From the NCBI RefSeq assembly GCF_025465995.1, contig NZ_JANLNY010000022.1, positions 299,961-363,960 of the forward strand: DNA of 64,000 nt. Reading direction: 5' to 3'. Both the position numbers and the translations under genes were made by a program. The notes beneath the pieces are model-generated. The model worked only from the letters and a program-made list of their open reading frames with translations, ran no database searches and was not told the DNA's origin. The stretch is from Pseudomonas sp. 5P_3.1_Bac2. GTDB lineage: Bacteria > Pseudomonadota > Gammaproteobacteria > Pseudomonadales > Pseudomonadaceae. The stretch's first letter is position 1; each line of letters opens with the position of its first letter. Positions 44,556 to 56,437 of this stretch are shown piece by piece.

Positions 44556-44655
44556 AGCCATCCTCATTATTGTTTTTGTTCTGTACTGATTACTGCCTAC
44601 AAGCTTAAGCGCCAGCAGATGAACCGGCTTTGCCGCCGCCCCACCAGGTAGCGCT

Positions 44656-45567
44656 CTAGACTAGCTTGGCCGCCTGCCAACGGGTCCACAACTGACCGCC
44701 AAAACTGTTCAGCAGCAGCCCGGCGATAATCACCGCCGCACCGCCCACTTGCAACCAAGACAAGCGCTCATCCAGCAGCAAGGCCGCACTGGCCGTGCCA
44801 ATCACCGGCACCAGCAAGGTCAGCGGCGCCACCCGCCAGGTTTCATAGCGTTTCAGCAAGCCACCCCACAGGCCATAGCCGATGATGCTGGCGAACAGCG
44901 CCAGATAGACCAGCGCCAGCACTGTCGGCAGTTGCAGATGGGTCAAGCTGTAGTGAATCTGCTGCGGCCCCTCAAACAGCCAGGAGCAGAGGAAAAACGG
45001 TCCGATCGGCACCAAAGCCGCCCACACCACCAACGGCAACATCGCTGGCGCATAGCGTTGGTTGATGACCTTATTGCTGATATTGCCCAAGCCCCACGAC
45101 AGCGCCGCGGCCAACATCAACAGCAACGTCAGCGGGCTGATCCGGCTGCTGACGCTTTCATCCATACTGGCTTCGGCCAGCAGCCACATGCCCAAGCACG
45201 CCACCAGTGCGCCAAGCACATGCTGCCACTGCAAACGCTCGCGCAGCAGCATGGCCCCCAGCAAGATGGTGAAGAACGCCTGCACTTGCAGCAGCAGTGA
45301 CGCCAGCCCCGCCGGCATACCCAGCTTGATTGCCAGGAAGAGCAAGGCGAACTGGCCAAAGCTGATGCTCAGGCCGTACAGCACCAACCACTTTAGCGGC
45401 AGCTCAGGGCGCTTGATAAAGAACACCGCCGGCAGCGCCACCAAACAGAAGCGCAGCCCTGCTAACAAGAATGGCGGCATGCCCTGCAAGCCGACTTTGA
45501 TCACCACAAAGTTCAGCCCCCAAATCACCACCACACACAGCGCCAGCAACCTATCGCGGATCGACAT
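44656..45567 (-). CDS. eamA: EamA-type exporter (O-acetylserine/cysteine, YdeD-like)
   Basis: 303 aa, ten membrane helices in two EamA halves. The sequence follows E. coli EamA closely from memory: VVIWGLNFVVIKVGLQGMPP, KLGMPAGLASLLLQVQAFFT, and RYETWRVAPLTLLVPV with SAALLLDERLSWLQ. It exports O-acetylserine and cysteine across the inner membrane. Confidence 0.88.
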   Translation of the reverse strand: MSIRDRLLALCVVVIWGLNFVVIKVGLQGMPPFLLAGLRFCLVALPAVFFIKRPELPLKWLVLYGLSISFGQFALLFLAIKLGMPAGLASLLLQVQAFFTILLGAMLLRERLQWQHVLGALVACLGMWLLAEASMDESVSSRISPLTLLLMLAAALSWGLGNISNKVINQRYAPAMLPLVVWAALVPIGPFFLCSWLFEGPQQIHYSLTHLQLPTVLALVYLALFASIIGYGLWGGLLKRYETWRVAPLTLLVPVIGTASAALLLDERLSWLQVGGAAVIIAGLLLNSFGGQLWTRWQAAKLV

Positions 45568-45609
45568 AAGACTCTTCTTCAGCCCCTAGCAGGCGCGCCG
45601 CGCCCATAA

Positions 45610-45635
45610 AAAAGGGCCACCGAAGTGACCCTTTT
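45610..45635 (-). terminator. Terminator of the spuF-G-H unit
   Basis: AAAAGGGCCAC and GTGACCCTTTT with loop CGAA and one mismatch, 13 bp past the spuH stop. Confidence 0.85.
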
Positions 45636-45647
45636 GTTTAGCCTGCG

Positions 45648-46505
45648 TTAGGCCGTAGCCTGAGCAGCACCTGTGGTTTCGTCCATGGCTTGTTGCAGGG
45701 CCTTTTTGCGTTTTTCTTCGCTGCGGCGAGCGAAGAACCACATCACAAAGGTCACCAGCGACACGCTGAGCAGGATCAAGCTGGCCACCGCGTTGATTTC
45801 CGGCTTCACCCCCAGACGTACAGCGGAGAAGACTTCCATCGGCAAGGTGGTCGAGCCTGGACCGGAGACGAAGCTCGCCAGCACCAAGTCATCCAACGAC
45901 AGGGCGAAGGACATCATGGCACCAGCCACCAGCGATGGCGCGATCATCGGGATGGTGATCAGGAAGAATACCTTCCACGGCTTGGCGCCTAAGTCCATGG
46001 CCGCTTCTTCGATGGACAGATCCAGCTCGCGCAAACGCGACGACACGATCACTGCGACATAGGCCGAGCAGAAAGTGGTGTGGGCGATCCAGATGGTGAC
46101 CAGGCCACGTTCCGCCGGCCAGCCAATCAGTTGCGCCATGGCCACAAACAGCAGCAGCAGCGACAGACCGGTAATCACCTCAGGCATGACCAGCGGTGCA
46201 GTCACCAAACCACCGAACAGGGTGCGGCCCTTGAAGCGGGTCACCCGGGTCAGCACAAAGGCCGCCATGGTGCCCAGCGCCACCGCCGCAACGGCGGTGT
46301 ACAGGGCCACTTCCAAGGAGCGCATGACCGAGCTCATCAACTGGGTGTTATCCAGCAGGCCGACATACCACTTCACCGACCAGCCACCCCATACCGTCAC
46401 CAGACGCGAGGCGTTGAACGAGTAGATGACCAGAATGATCATCGGCAGGTAGATAAACGTAAGCCCAGCCCACAACATAAAGTTGGAGAAACTAAAACGC
46501 TTCAT
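45648..46505 (-). CDS. spuH: Polyamine ABC transporter permease SpuH (PotI)
   Basis: 285 aa, six membrane helices, with the EAA-type loop LSIEEAAMDLGAKPWKVFF that docks on the ATPase. With SpuG it forms the inner-membrane channel for putrescine/spermidine. Its ATG overlaps the spuG stop (ATGA). Last gene of the transport operon, ended by a terminator. Confidence 0.96.
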   Translation of the reverse strand: MKRFSFSNFMLWAGLTFIYLPMIILVIYSFNASRLVTVWGGWSVKWYVGLLDNTQLMSSVMRSLEVALYTAVAAVALGTMAAFVLTRVTRFKGRTLFGGLVTAPLVMPEVITGLSLLLLFVAMAQLIGWPAERGLVTIWIAHTTFCSAYVAVIVSSRLRELDLSIEEAAMDLGAKPWKVFFLITIPMIAPSLVAGAMMSFALSLDDLVLASFVSGPGSTTLPMEVFSAVRLGVKPEINAVASLILLSVSLVTFVMWFFARRSEEKRKKALQQAMDETTGAAQATA

Positions 46506-47413
46506 GGTCGTCCCTCCAGCTCTTTAGCCTGGTTGCGGTTAAACAGAATGATCGGGATGATCAGGATCGCCAGCATCACCACCGCCAGAGCTGAAGCCAC
46601 CGGCCAGTCGCGGTTGTTGAAGAACTCTTGCCACATCACCTTACCAATCATCAGGGTCTCTGGGCCGCCCAGCAGCTCAGGAATCACGAACTCACCCACC
46701 ACCGGGATAAACACCAGCATGCAGCCGGCGATGATGCCGTTCTTGGCCAGCGGCACGGTGATTTTCCAGAAGCTGTTGAAGGTGCTCGAACCCAGGTCAG
46801 ACGCCGCTTCGAGCAAGCTCTCATCGTGCTTAACCAGGTTGGCATACAGCGGCAACACCATAAACGGCAGGTACGAATAGACGATGCCGATATACACCGC
46901 CAGGTTGGTGTTGAGGATCTGCAGCGGCTCGTTGATCAGCCCCAGCCACATCAGGAAGCCATTGAGCAGGCCGTTGTTGCTGAGGATGCCCATCCAGGCG
47001 TACACGCGGATCAGGATCGCCGTCCAGGTCGGCATCATGATCAGCAGCAGGAACACCATCTGCTTGTCTTTCGGCGCACGGGCGATGGCATAGGCCATCG
47101 GGAAGCCGATCACTAGGCAGAGCAAGGTGCTGACCGTGGCGATCTTCAGCGAGCCCAGATAAGCCGCCAGGTACAGGTCATCTTCGCTGAGGAAGATGTA
47201 GTTACCCAGGTTGATCAGCAGGGTCAGTTTGTTTTCTGCCCAGGTATAGATCTCGGTGTACGGCGGAATGGCTACGTCGGCTTCAGCAAAGCTGATCTTC
47301 AAGACGATGAAGAACGGCAGCATGAAGAACAGGAACAGCCACAGGAACGGCACCCCGATGACGAGGTGACGGCCTGTGGGCAGGCGTCGGGAGATACTTC
47401 GCATGATATTCAT
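46502..47413 (-). CDS. spuG: Polyamine ABC transporter permease SpuG (PotH)
   Basis: 303 aa, six membrane helices, with the coupling loop ESLLEAASDLGSSTFNSFWK. Partner permease of SpuH. It overlaps spuF upstream and spuH downstream by ATGA on each side, so all three are translationally coupled. Confidence 0.96.
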   Translation of the reverse strand: MNIMRSISRRLPTGRHLVIGVPFLWLFLFFMLPFFIVLKISFAEADVAIPPYTEIYTWAENKLTLLINLGNYIFLSEDDLYLAAYLGSLKIATVSTLLCLVIGFPMAYAIARAPKDKQMVFLLLIMMPTWTAILIRVYAWMGILSNNGLLNGFLMWLGLINEPLQILNTNLAVYIGIVYSYLPFMVLPLYANLVKHDESLLEAASDLGSSTFNSFWKITVPLAKNGIIAGCMLVFIPVVGEFVIPELLGGPETLMIGKVMWQEFFNNRDWPVASALAVVMLAILIIPIILFNRNQAKELEGRP

Positions 47414-48552
47414 GAGCGCAGCGCCACCCCGCTATCGTCCTCCCACCACACGTAGACCTGGTCGTCCCAAGTCGGGCGGGCGCCACGGCGTTCGGCGTTG
47501 GCCACAAACGACTGGACGATCTTGCCGCTGGGCAGCTCGACGTGGAACACCGAGTGGCCGCCCAGATAAGCGATGTCGTGGACGATGCCGCGCGACCAGT
47601 TGTACTCGCAGGCCGGCTGCTCGGTGGTGACCAGCAGTTTTTCCGGACGCAGGGCGTAGGTGATGCTCTTGTCTTGCACCGAGGTGGTCACGCCGTGGCC
47701 GACGTAGATGTTGCGCTCCAGATCCGGGCAAGCGATCAGCGCATGGCCTTCAGCGTCTTCCACCACTTGGCCGTCGAAGAGGTTGACGTTGCCGATGAAT
47801 TCACAGACCAGGCGGCTGGTCGGGGTCTCGTATACGTCGACAGGGCTGCCGATCTGTTCAATGCAGCCCAGGTGCATGATGGCGATGCGTTGGGCCATGG
47901 TCATGGCCTCTTCCTGGTCGTGGGTCACCATCACGCAGGTCACGCCGACCCGCTCGATGATTTCAACCAGTTCAAGCTGCATTTGCGAACGCAGTTTTTT
48001 ATCCAGTGCGCCCATCGGCTCATCCAGCAGCAGCAGCTTCGGCCGCTTAGCCAGGGAGCGGGCCAGAGCCACACGCTGACGCTGGCCGCCAGACAGTTGA
48101 TGGGGTTTGCGCTTGGCGTACTGGCTCATGTGCACCAGCTTGAGCATTTCCTCAACCCGGGCCTCGATCTCGGCCTTGGGCATTTTGTCCTGCTTGAGGC
48201 CGAAGGCGATGTTGTCCGCCACGCTCATGTGCGGGAACAACGCATAGGACTGGAACATCATGTTGATCGGCCGCTCATAAGGCGGCATGTCGGTGATGTC
48301 CTGACCATCGAGGAAGATGCGCCCGTCAGTCGGCCGCTCGAAGCCTGCCAGCATCCGCAGCAGGGTCGATTTACCGGAGCCTGAGCCACCGAGCAGGGCG
48401 AAGATTTCGCCCTTATTGATAGTCAGCGAAACGTCTTCAACCGCGACGGTTTCATCAAACTTCTTGGTGACACGCTCAATCTTGACCAAAACCTCTTTCG
48501 GCTTCTGATCACCCTCAAGCACTTTTTTGTAGGCACTGGAAGCAACTGCCAT
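47410..48552 (-). CDS. spuF: Polyamine ABC transporter ATPase SpuF (PotG)
   Basis: 380 aa from ATG 48552; the frame's first possible start (48558) is TTG. Walker A LLGGSGSGKST at residues 53-63, the signature LSGGQRQRVALA, Walker B LLLLDEPMGALD, and a C-terminal TOBE-like regulatory domain. It energises polyamine uptake. Confidence 0.96.
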   Translation of the reverse strand: MAVASSAYKKVLEGDQKPKEVLVKIERVTKKFDETVAVEDVSLTINKGEIFALLGGSGSGKSTLLRMLAGFERPTDGRIFLDGQDITDMPPYERPINMMFQSYALFPHMSVADNIAFGLKQDKMPKAEIEARVEEMLKLVHMSQYAKRKPHQLSGGQRQRVALARSLAKRPKLLLLDEPMGALDKKLRSQMQLELVEIIERVGVTCVMVTHDQEEAMTMAQRIAIMHLGCIEQIGSPVDVYETPTSRLVCEFIGNVNLFDGQVVEDAEGHALIACPDLERNIYVGHGVTTSVQDKSITYALRPEKLLVTTEQPACEYNWSRGIVHDIAYLGGHSVFHVELPSGKIVQSFVANAERRGARPTWDDQVYVWWEDDSGVALRS

Positions 48553-48605
48553 TACCAAAACTCCATAACTAGAGTGCTCAGCCCTGGTGGCCGAGCGCTT
48601 TGCAA

Positions 48606-49718
<1,113 letters not shown>

Positions 49719-49764
49719 TTAAATGCGGCAGGTAAACCTGCCGCACCGTGGTTGCACTAGAGCA

Positions 49765-50967
<1,203 letters not shown>

Positions 50968-51017
50968 CTAGATGCCAACTTTCAGGCATAACTGCATGAA
51001 AGTTAAGACTTAACCCC

Positions 51018-52391
51018 TTATCCAAGCACCTCTTTTGCAGTGAGGTCGAGACACTTACGAGCTTTTGCGACTAACTCATCAATTTCTGCATGGCTGATCA
51101 CCAGCGGCGGCGAAATAATCATGGTGTCGCCGACAGCCCGCATAATCAGCCCATTATTGAAGCAATGGCCGCGGCAGATCATGCCCACGCCCCGCTCGCT
51201 GGGGTAGCGTTTACGGCTGGCCTTGTCCTGTACCAACTCAATGGCACCCAACATTCCCACCCCACGCACTTCACCCACTAGCGGATGATCCGCCAGCTCA
51301 CGCAATCGCTTCTGCAAGTAAGGTGCCGTTTCCAGCTTAACTCGTTCAGCAATTTTCTCATCTTGTAAAATTTTCAGGTTGGCCAGAGCCACTGCGGCTG
51401 CCACCGGATGACCTGAATAGGTGAAACCATGGTTAAAGTCGCCCCCTTGGTTGAGCACCTCGACGATATCTTCACGCACCACCAGGCCGCCCATGGGGAT
51501 GTAGCCGGAGGTCAGGCCCTTGGCGATGGTCATCATGTGCGGGGTGTTGCCGAAATAATCGCTGCCAAACCACTCGCCGGTGCGGCCAAAGCCACAGATC
51601 ACTTCATCGGCGATAAACAGGATGTCGTACTTGGCAAGGATTTCACGGATGCGCGGCCAGTAGCTGTCCGGCGGAATAATCACGCCGCCAGCGCCTTGAA
51701 TCGGCTCGGCGATAAAGGCGGCGACATTTTCTTCACCCACCTCAAGAATTTTCTTTTCCAGCTGATCCGCAGCCCAGATGCCGAACTCGTCGGGGCTCAT
51801 GTCGCCCCCTTCTGCGAACCAATAAGGCTGCGGGATGTGGACGATACCGGGGATCGGCAGATCGCCTTGCTCGTGCATATAGGTCATGCCGCCCAAGCTC
51901 GCGCCGGCCACGGTGGAGCCGTGGTAACCGTTGATGCGGCTGATGATGACCTTTTTCTGCGGCTGCCCTTTGACTGCCCAATAATGGCGCACCATTCGCA
52001 GCATGGTGTCATTGCCTTCCGAGCCCGAGCCGGTGAAGAACACATGGTTAAGGCCCGGGGGGGTCAGCTTGGCGATTTCTTTAGCCAGCTCCAGCGCTGG
52101 TGGCGTGGCGGTCTGGAAGAACATGTTGTAGTACGGCAGCTCTTGCATCTGCTTGGCCGCTGCATCGGCCAACTCTTTACGACCGTAGCCAATCGCGACA
52201 CACCACAGCCCAGCCATGGCATCAAGGATCTGTTGGCCTTCGCTGTCCCAGAGGTAAACCCCCTGCGCCTTGGTGATGATGCGCGGACCTGCTTCGGCTA
52301 ACTGTTTGAAATCACTGAACGGCGCAAGATGATGCTCACGGCTCATTGCCTGCCATTCGCGGGTTTTCGGATTACTCACTTGACTGCTCAT
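51018..52391 (-). CDS. spuC: Polyamine:pyruvate aminotransferase SpuC
   Basis: 457 aa class III PLP aminotransferase. The PLP lysine is in [16 protein letters not shown], the Asp in [15 protein letters not shown], with [16 protein letters not shown] upstream. It transfers the amino group of putrescine or related polyamines to pyruvate. The position between spuB and spuD identifies it among class III enzymes. Confidence 0.94.
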   Translation of the reverse strand: MSSQVSNPKTREWQAMSREHHLAPFSDFKQLAEAGPRIITKAQGVYLWDSEGQQILDAMAGLWCVAIGYGRKELADAAAKQMQELPYYNMFFQTATPPALELAKEIAKLTPPGLNHVFFTGSGSEGNDTMLRMVRHYWAVKGQPQKKVIISRINGYHGSTVAGASLGGMTYMHEQGDLPIPGIVHIPQPYWFAEGGDMSPDEFGIWAADQLEKKILEVGEENVAAFIAEPIQGAGGVIIPPDSYWPRIREILAKYDILFIADEVICGFGRTGEWFGSDYFGNTPHMMTIAKGLTSGYIPMGGLVVREDIVEVLNQGGDFNHGFTYSGHPVAAAVALANLKILQDEKIAERVKLETAPYLQKRLRELADHPLVGEVRGVGMLGAIELVQDKASRKRYPSERGVGMICRGHCFNNGLIMRAVGDTMIISPPLVISHAEIDELVAKARKCLDLTAKEVLG

Positions 52392-52481
52392 TACGACACC
52401 TTGTTTGCAGGTCGGCCGCAGCCGCCCATGGAGTGCGGGGCCGCACTGACGCCGCGGGAGGCAGCGCCAGTGCCCCGATGA

Positions 52482-53840
52482 CTAGACCGATAGCAGCAGG
52501 AACTCACGTTCCCACGAGCTGATGACGCGGTTGTAGTTCTCGTGCTCGGCACGTTTTACCGCGACATAGCCACGGATAAATTTCTCGCCCAGATACTTCT
52601 CGGCATCCTTACAGGCTTCCATACGCTCCAAAGCGCTTTCGATAGTCACCGGCAGACGCAGATTGCGCCGCTCGTAACCACGGCCTTTAACTGGCGCGCT
52701 CGGTTTAACGTCGCCGACCATGCCCATGTAGCCGCACAGCAAGCTGGCAGCCAGCACCAGGTAGGGGTTGGCATCGGCGCCGGCCAGGCGGTTTTCCACG
52801 CGGCGGTTTTGCGGAGTGGCTTCCGGTACGCGCAGGCCCACGGTGCGGTTCTCTTCGCCCCACTCGACGTTGACTGGCGCCGAGGTGTCCGGAAGGAAAC
52901 GGCGGAACGAGTTGACGTTGGGCGCGAACAGCGGCAACAACTCAGGGATGTATTTCTGCAAGCCGCCGATGTGCTGCATAAACAGCTCACTCATGGTGCC
53001 ATCGGGGTTGGAGAACAGGTTTTTGCCGGTATTGATATCCACCACGCTTTGGTGAATGTGCATGGCGCTGCCCGGCTGGTCGGTGATCGGCTTAGCCATA
53101 AAGGTGGCGGCCACATCATGCTTGAGCGCGGCTTCGCGCATGGTGCGCTTGAACACCAGGATTTGGTCCGCCAAGTGTAAGGCGTCGCCGTGACGGAAGT
53201 TGATTTCCATCTGCGCCGGGCCTTCTTCGTGGATCAGCGTGTCCAGATCCAGCCCCTGCAGCTCGCACCAGTCGTACATGTCTTCGAACAGCGGATCGAA
53301 TTCGTTGGCGGCGTCGATGGAGAACGACTGGCGCCCGGTTTCTGGGCGACCGGAGCGGCCCACTGGCGCTACCAACGGGAAGTCCGGGTCACTGTTGCGC
53401 TTGGTCAGGTAGAACTCCATCTCCGGGGCGACGATGGGCTTCCAACCTTTATCGGCATACAGCTTGAGGATGTTTTTCAGAATATTGCGCGGCGACAGCT
53501 CAATCGGCCGGCCCTGCTTGTCGAAAGTGTCGTGGATCACCATGGCGGTCGGCTCAATGGCCCACGGCACGAGGAATACGGCGTTCTCGTCAGGACGGCA
53601 GAACATGTCGATGTCGGCTTCGTCGAGCAGTTCGTAATAGGTTTCGTCTTCGACGTAATCGCCGGTCACCGTCTGCAGCAACACACTCTCTGGCAGACGC
53701 ATGCCTTTTTCATCTAGGAATTTATTGGTCGGCGAAATCTTGCCGCGGGCAATGCCGGTAAGATCGCTGATCAAGCACTCAACTTCGGTGATTTTGCGTT
53801 CTTTCAGCCAGCTCGAAAGCTGGTCTAATTTGGTACTCAT
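52482..53840 (-). CDS. spuB: Gamma-glutamylpolyamine synthetase SpuB
   Basis: 452 aa, glutamine-synthetase fold. N-terminal beta-grasp (TEVECLISDLTGIARGK), then metal and ATP sites with VAPEMEFYL, GPAQMEINFRHGDAL, GSAMHIHQS and NRLAGADANPYL. It ligates glutamate to a polyamine using ATP and is not a true GlnA: the adenylylation region is absent. First enzyme of the gamma-glutamyl route. Confidence 0.93.
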   Translation of the reverse strand: MSTKLDQLSSWLKERKITEVECLISDLTGIARGKISPTNKFLDEKGMRLPESVLLQTVTGDYVEDETYYELLDEADIDMFCRPDENAVFLVPWAIEPTAMVIHDTFDKQGRPIELSPRNILKNILKLYADKGWKPIVAPEMEFYLTKRNSDPDFPLVAPVGRSGRPETGRQSFSIDAANEFDPLFEDMYDWCELQGLDLDTLIHEEGPAQMEINFRHGDALHLADQILVFKRTMREAALKHDVAATFMAKPITDQPGSAMHIHQSVVDINTGKNLFSNPDGTMSELFMQHIGGLQKYIPELLPLFAPNVNSFRRFLPDTSAPVNVEWGEENRTVGLRVPEATPQNRRVENRLAGADANPYLVLAASLLCGYMGMVGDVKPSAPVKGRGYERRNLRLPVTIESALERMEACKDAEKYLGEKFIRGYVAVKRAEHENYNRVISSWEREFLLLSV

Positions 53841-53883
53841 AGAGACCTCAGGGTTGGTGAGAGCCAGCTTCTATATAGTTGAC

Positions 53884-54636
53884 TCAGCGTTGCCCCGCCC
53901 TCTTCCTGCAAGCCTCACCAAAGGCCTGAAAGATGGCGAGATAATTCGGGTTAGATCGTACCTGCCATTCCGGGTGCCATTGCACCCCTAAAGCAAAGCT
54001 TTTCGCGCCATCGACGGAGAAAGCCTCGATCAACCCGTCAGGCGCCAACGCTTCTACACGAAGGCCGGGCGCCAGACGTTCTACGCCCTGGCCATGAATG
54101 GAATTTATCTGAATTTGCGCCGCCAGACCCAATCCAGCCAAGACGCCACCAGGCTGAATATGCAGGGCATGGCGCAGGCCGTATTGTGCCTCAGCCGGCA
54201 GCCCTTCCGGCTCGCGGTGATCCATATAGCCTGCAACCTCATGTACCTTCTGGTGTAGAGTGCCACCAAAGGCCACATTCATTTCCTGAAAGCCACGGCA
54301 AATGCCGAGCACCGGAATGCCTTGCGCTACGGCGGCTTTGATCAGGGATAAGGTGGTGCTATCGCGGGCCGGGTCGTGCGGTGTACCCGGTTCACTGGCG
54401 GGGCCAGCGTAATGATGGGGTTCGACATTGGAAGGTGAGCCGGTAAACAGCAAACCGTCGAACTGCTCGAGTAAAAATGCCTGGTCTACTTGCGTACCCA
54501 ATGCCGGAATGATCAGTGGCATGGCTTCGGCCACCTGAACCACGGCCTGAAGGTATTTATCGCCGGCAGTGTGGTAGATGTTGTGCCCCAACAATTTGGT
54601 GCAGGCACTAACGCCGATAATCGGCTGACGCGACAT
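53884..54636 (-). CDS. spuA: Gamma-glutamyl-GABA type hydrolase SpuA
   Basis: 250 aa class I glutamine amidotransferase fold: nucleophile Cys in LGICRGFQEMN, HPE in VQWHPEW, and LFTGSPSNVEP. It releases glutamate from gamma-glutamylated intermediates at the end of the polyamine route. It heads the spuA-B-C-D-E-F-G-H run and is divergent from spuI. Confidence 0.93.
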   Translation of the reverse strand: MSRQPIIGVSACTKLLGHNIYHTAGDKYLQAVVQVAEAMPLIIPALGTQVDQAFLLEQFDGLLFTGSPSNVEPHHYAGPASEPGTPHDPARDSTTLSLIKAAVAQGIPVLGICRGFQEMNVAFGGTLHQKVHEVAGYMDHREPEGLPAEAQYGLRHALHIQPGGVLAGLGLAAQIQINSIHGQGVERLAPGLRVEALAPDGLIEAFSVDGAKSFALGVQWHPEWQVRSNPNYLAIFQAFGEACRKRAGQR

Positions 54637-54912
54637 GAGACACCCGTATTATTGCTGTTATGGGTTTGACCCGAGCTTAGCCGCGTTCATTTTATTTCAC
54701 AATAGCCATGTAAAAAATTGAACACAGCTCACTGAGCACTGCGCCAGACACGGCCTGCGACCGAGTCGGCACAGCCCGTAACGCCCTAAAAGTGGCCACG
54801 ACGCACCAAGTTGCAGCGTAAAAAGGCTGCCTTGACAGCTATTAGCGTTTACGATTGACTCGACGTTGTGCAATTGCATGATTGAAATTTTTAACAAAAA
54901 AGGTGTTGCATC

Positions 54913-56289
54913 ATGTCGGTACCCCCGCGTGCCGTTCAGCTTAACGAAGCGAACGCGTTCCTTAAGAAACATCCTGAGGTCCTGTTCGTCGACCTTCTGA
55001 TCGCAGATATGAATGGTGTGGTGCGCGGCAAGCGTATCGAACGCGCAAGCCTGCATAAGGTGTATGAGCGCGGCATTAATCTCCCGGCTTCTCTGTTTGC
55101 TCTGGATATCAACGGTTCCACGGTGGAAAGCACCGGTCTGGGCCTGGATATCGGCGACGCGGACCGGGTCTGCTTTCCCATCCCCAACACGCTGAGCAAT
55201 GAGCCTTGGCAGAAGCGTCCAACTGCGCAACTGCTGATGACCATGCACGAAATGGAAGGCGAGCCGTTCTTCGCCGACCCTCGGGAAGTATTGCGGCAGG
55301 TGGTGACGAAGTTCGACGAACTGGGCCTTACCATTTGCGCGGCGTTTGAAATCGAGTTCTACCTGATCGACCAGGCTAACGTGAACGGCCGTCCGCAGCC
55401 GCCACTGTCGCCGCTGTCGGGTAAACGCCCACAGTCGACCCAGGTCTACCTGATCGACGATCTCGACGAATACGCTGAATGCCTGCAAGACATTCTTGAA
55501 GGCGCCAAAGAGCAAGGCATCCCCGCCGATGCGATCGTTAAAGAAAGTGCCCCGGCGCAGTTTGAAGTCAACCTGCACCACGTCGCGGACCCGATCAAAG
55601 CCTGCGACCACGCCCTGCTGCTCAAGCGCCTGATCAAGAACATCGCCTACGACCATGAAATGGACACCACCTTCATGGCCAAGCCTTACCCCAACCAAGC
55701 GGGTAACGGCTTGCACGTGCATATCTCGATCCTCGACAAGCAAGGCAACAACATCTTCGCCAGCGATGATCCAGAGCAAAACGATGCCCTGCGTCATGCC
55801 ATTGGTGGCATCCTCGAAACCATGCCCGCGTCGATGGCGTTCCTCTGCCCGAACGTTAACTCCTACCGCCGTTTCGGCGCTCAGTTCTACGTGCCGAACT
55901 CGCCGTGCTGGGGCATCGATAACCGCACCGTGGCCCTGCGCGTACCCAACGACACCGCCGATGCCGTGCGCATCGAGCACCGTGTCGCCGGCGCTGACGC
56001 CAACCCTTACCTGCTGATGTCGGCGGTACTGGCCGGCGTGCACCATGGCCTGACCAACAAGATCGAGCCAAGCGCACCGGTGGAAGGTAACTCCTACGAG
56101 CAAAACGAGCAGAGCCTGCCGAACAACCTGCGCGATGCCCTGCGTGAGTTGGACGACAGCGAAATCCTCGCGCGCTATATCGACCCTAAATACATCGACA
56201 TTTTTGTCGCCTGTAAGGAAAGCGAGTTGGCCGAGTTCGAGAACTCCATCTCCGACCTCGAGTACAACTGGTACCTGCATACGGTCTGA
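54913..56289 (+). CDS. spuI: Gamma-glutamylpolyamine synthetase SpuI
   Basis: 458 aa glutamine-synthetase fold paralogue of SpuB: DLLIADMNGVVRGKRIE, CAAFEIEFYL, APAQFEVNLHHV, GLHVHISI and HRVAGADANPYLL. It belongs to the same pathway; the two synthetases are known to differ in polyamine preference. Divergent from spuA across 276 bp, with no sigma-54 element there. Ends in a strong terminator. Confidence 0.93.
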   Translation: MSVPPRAVQLNEANAFLKKHPEVLFVDLLIADMNGVVRGKRIERASLHKVYERGINLPASLFALDINGSTVESTGLGLDIGDADRVCFPIPNTLSNEPWQKRPTAQLLMTMHEMEGEPFFADPREVLRQVVTKFDELGLTICAAFEIEFYLIDQANVNGRPQPPLSPLSGKRPQSTQVYLIDDLDEYAECLQDILEGAKEQGIPADAIVKESAPAQFEVNLHHVADPIKACDHALLLKRLIKNIAYDHEMDTTFMAKPYPNQAGNGLHVHISILDKQGNNIFASDDPEQNDALRHAIGGILETMPASMAFLCPNVNSYRRFGAQFYVPNSPCWGIDNRTVALRVPNDTADAVRIEHRVAGADANPYLLMSAVLAGVHHGLTNKIEPSAPVEGNSYEQNEQSLPNNLRDALRELDDSEILARYIDPKYIDIFVACKESELAEFENSISDLEYNWYLHTV

Positions 56290-56296
56290 TCGACCC

Positions 56297-56326
56297 AACA
56301 ACGCCGGCGCATTCGCCGGCGTTGTT
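56297..56326 (+). terminator. spuI terminator
   Basis: Thirteen-base perfect arms, left ending in CGCCGGCG and right starting with it, around loop CATT, then TTAT. Confidence 0.93.
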
Positions 56327-56437
56327 TTATCAATAAAAATAATATTGTCGCGACCTGCTACAGGTCACTGAATCGCAAATCTGCCACAGCTAAACTCGAG
56401 CCCTGTACTTGCTTAATGCATGACTAGGGAGATCCCA

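Noticed and set aside
54637..54912. Sigma-54 promoter in the spuA/spuI gap
   Set aside because: Scanned both strands for GG-N10-GC; candidates such as those near 54790 and 54811 lack one of the invariant pairs.
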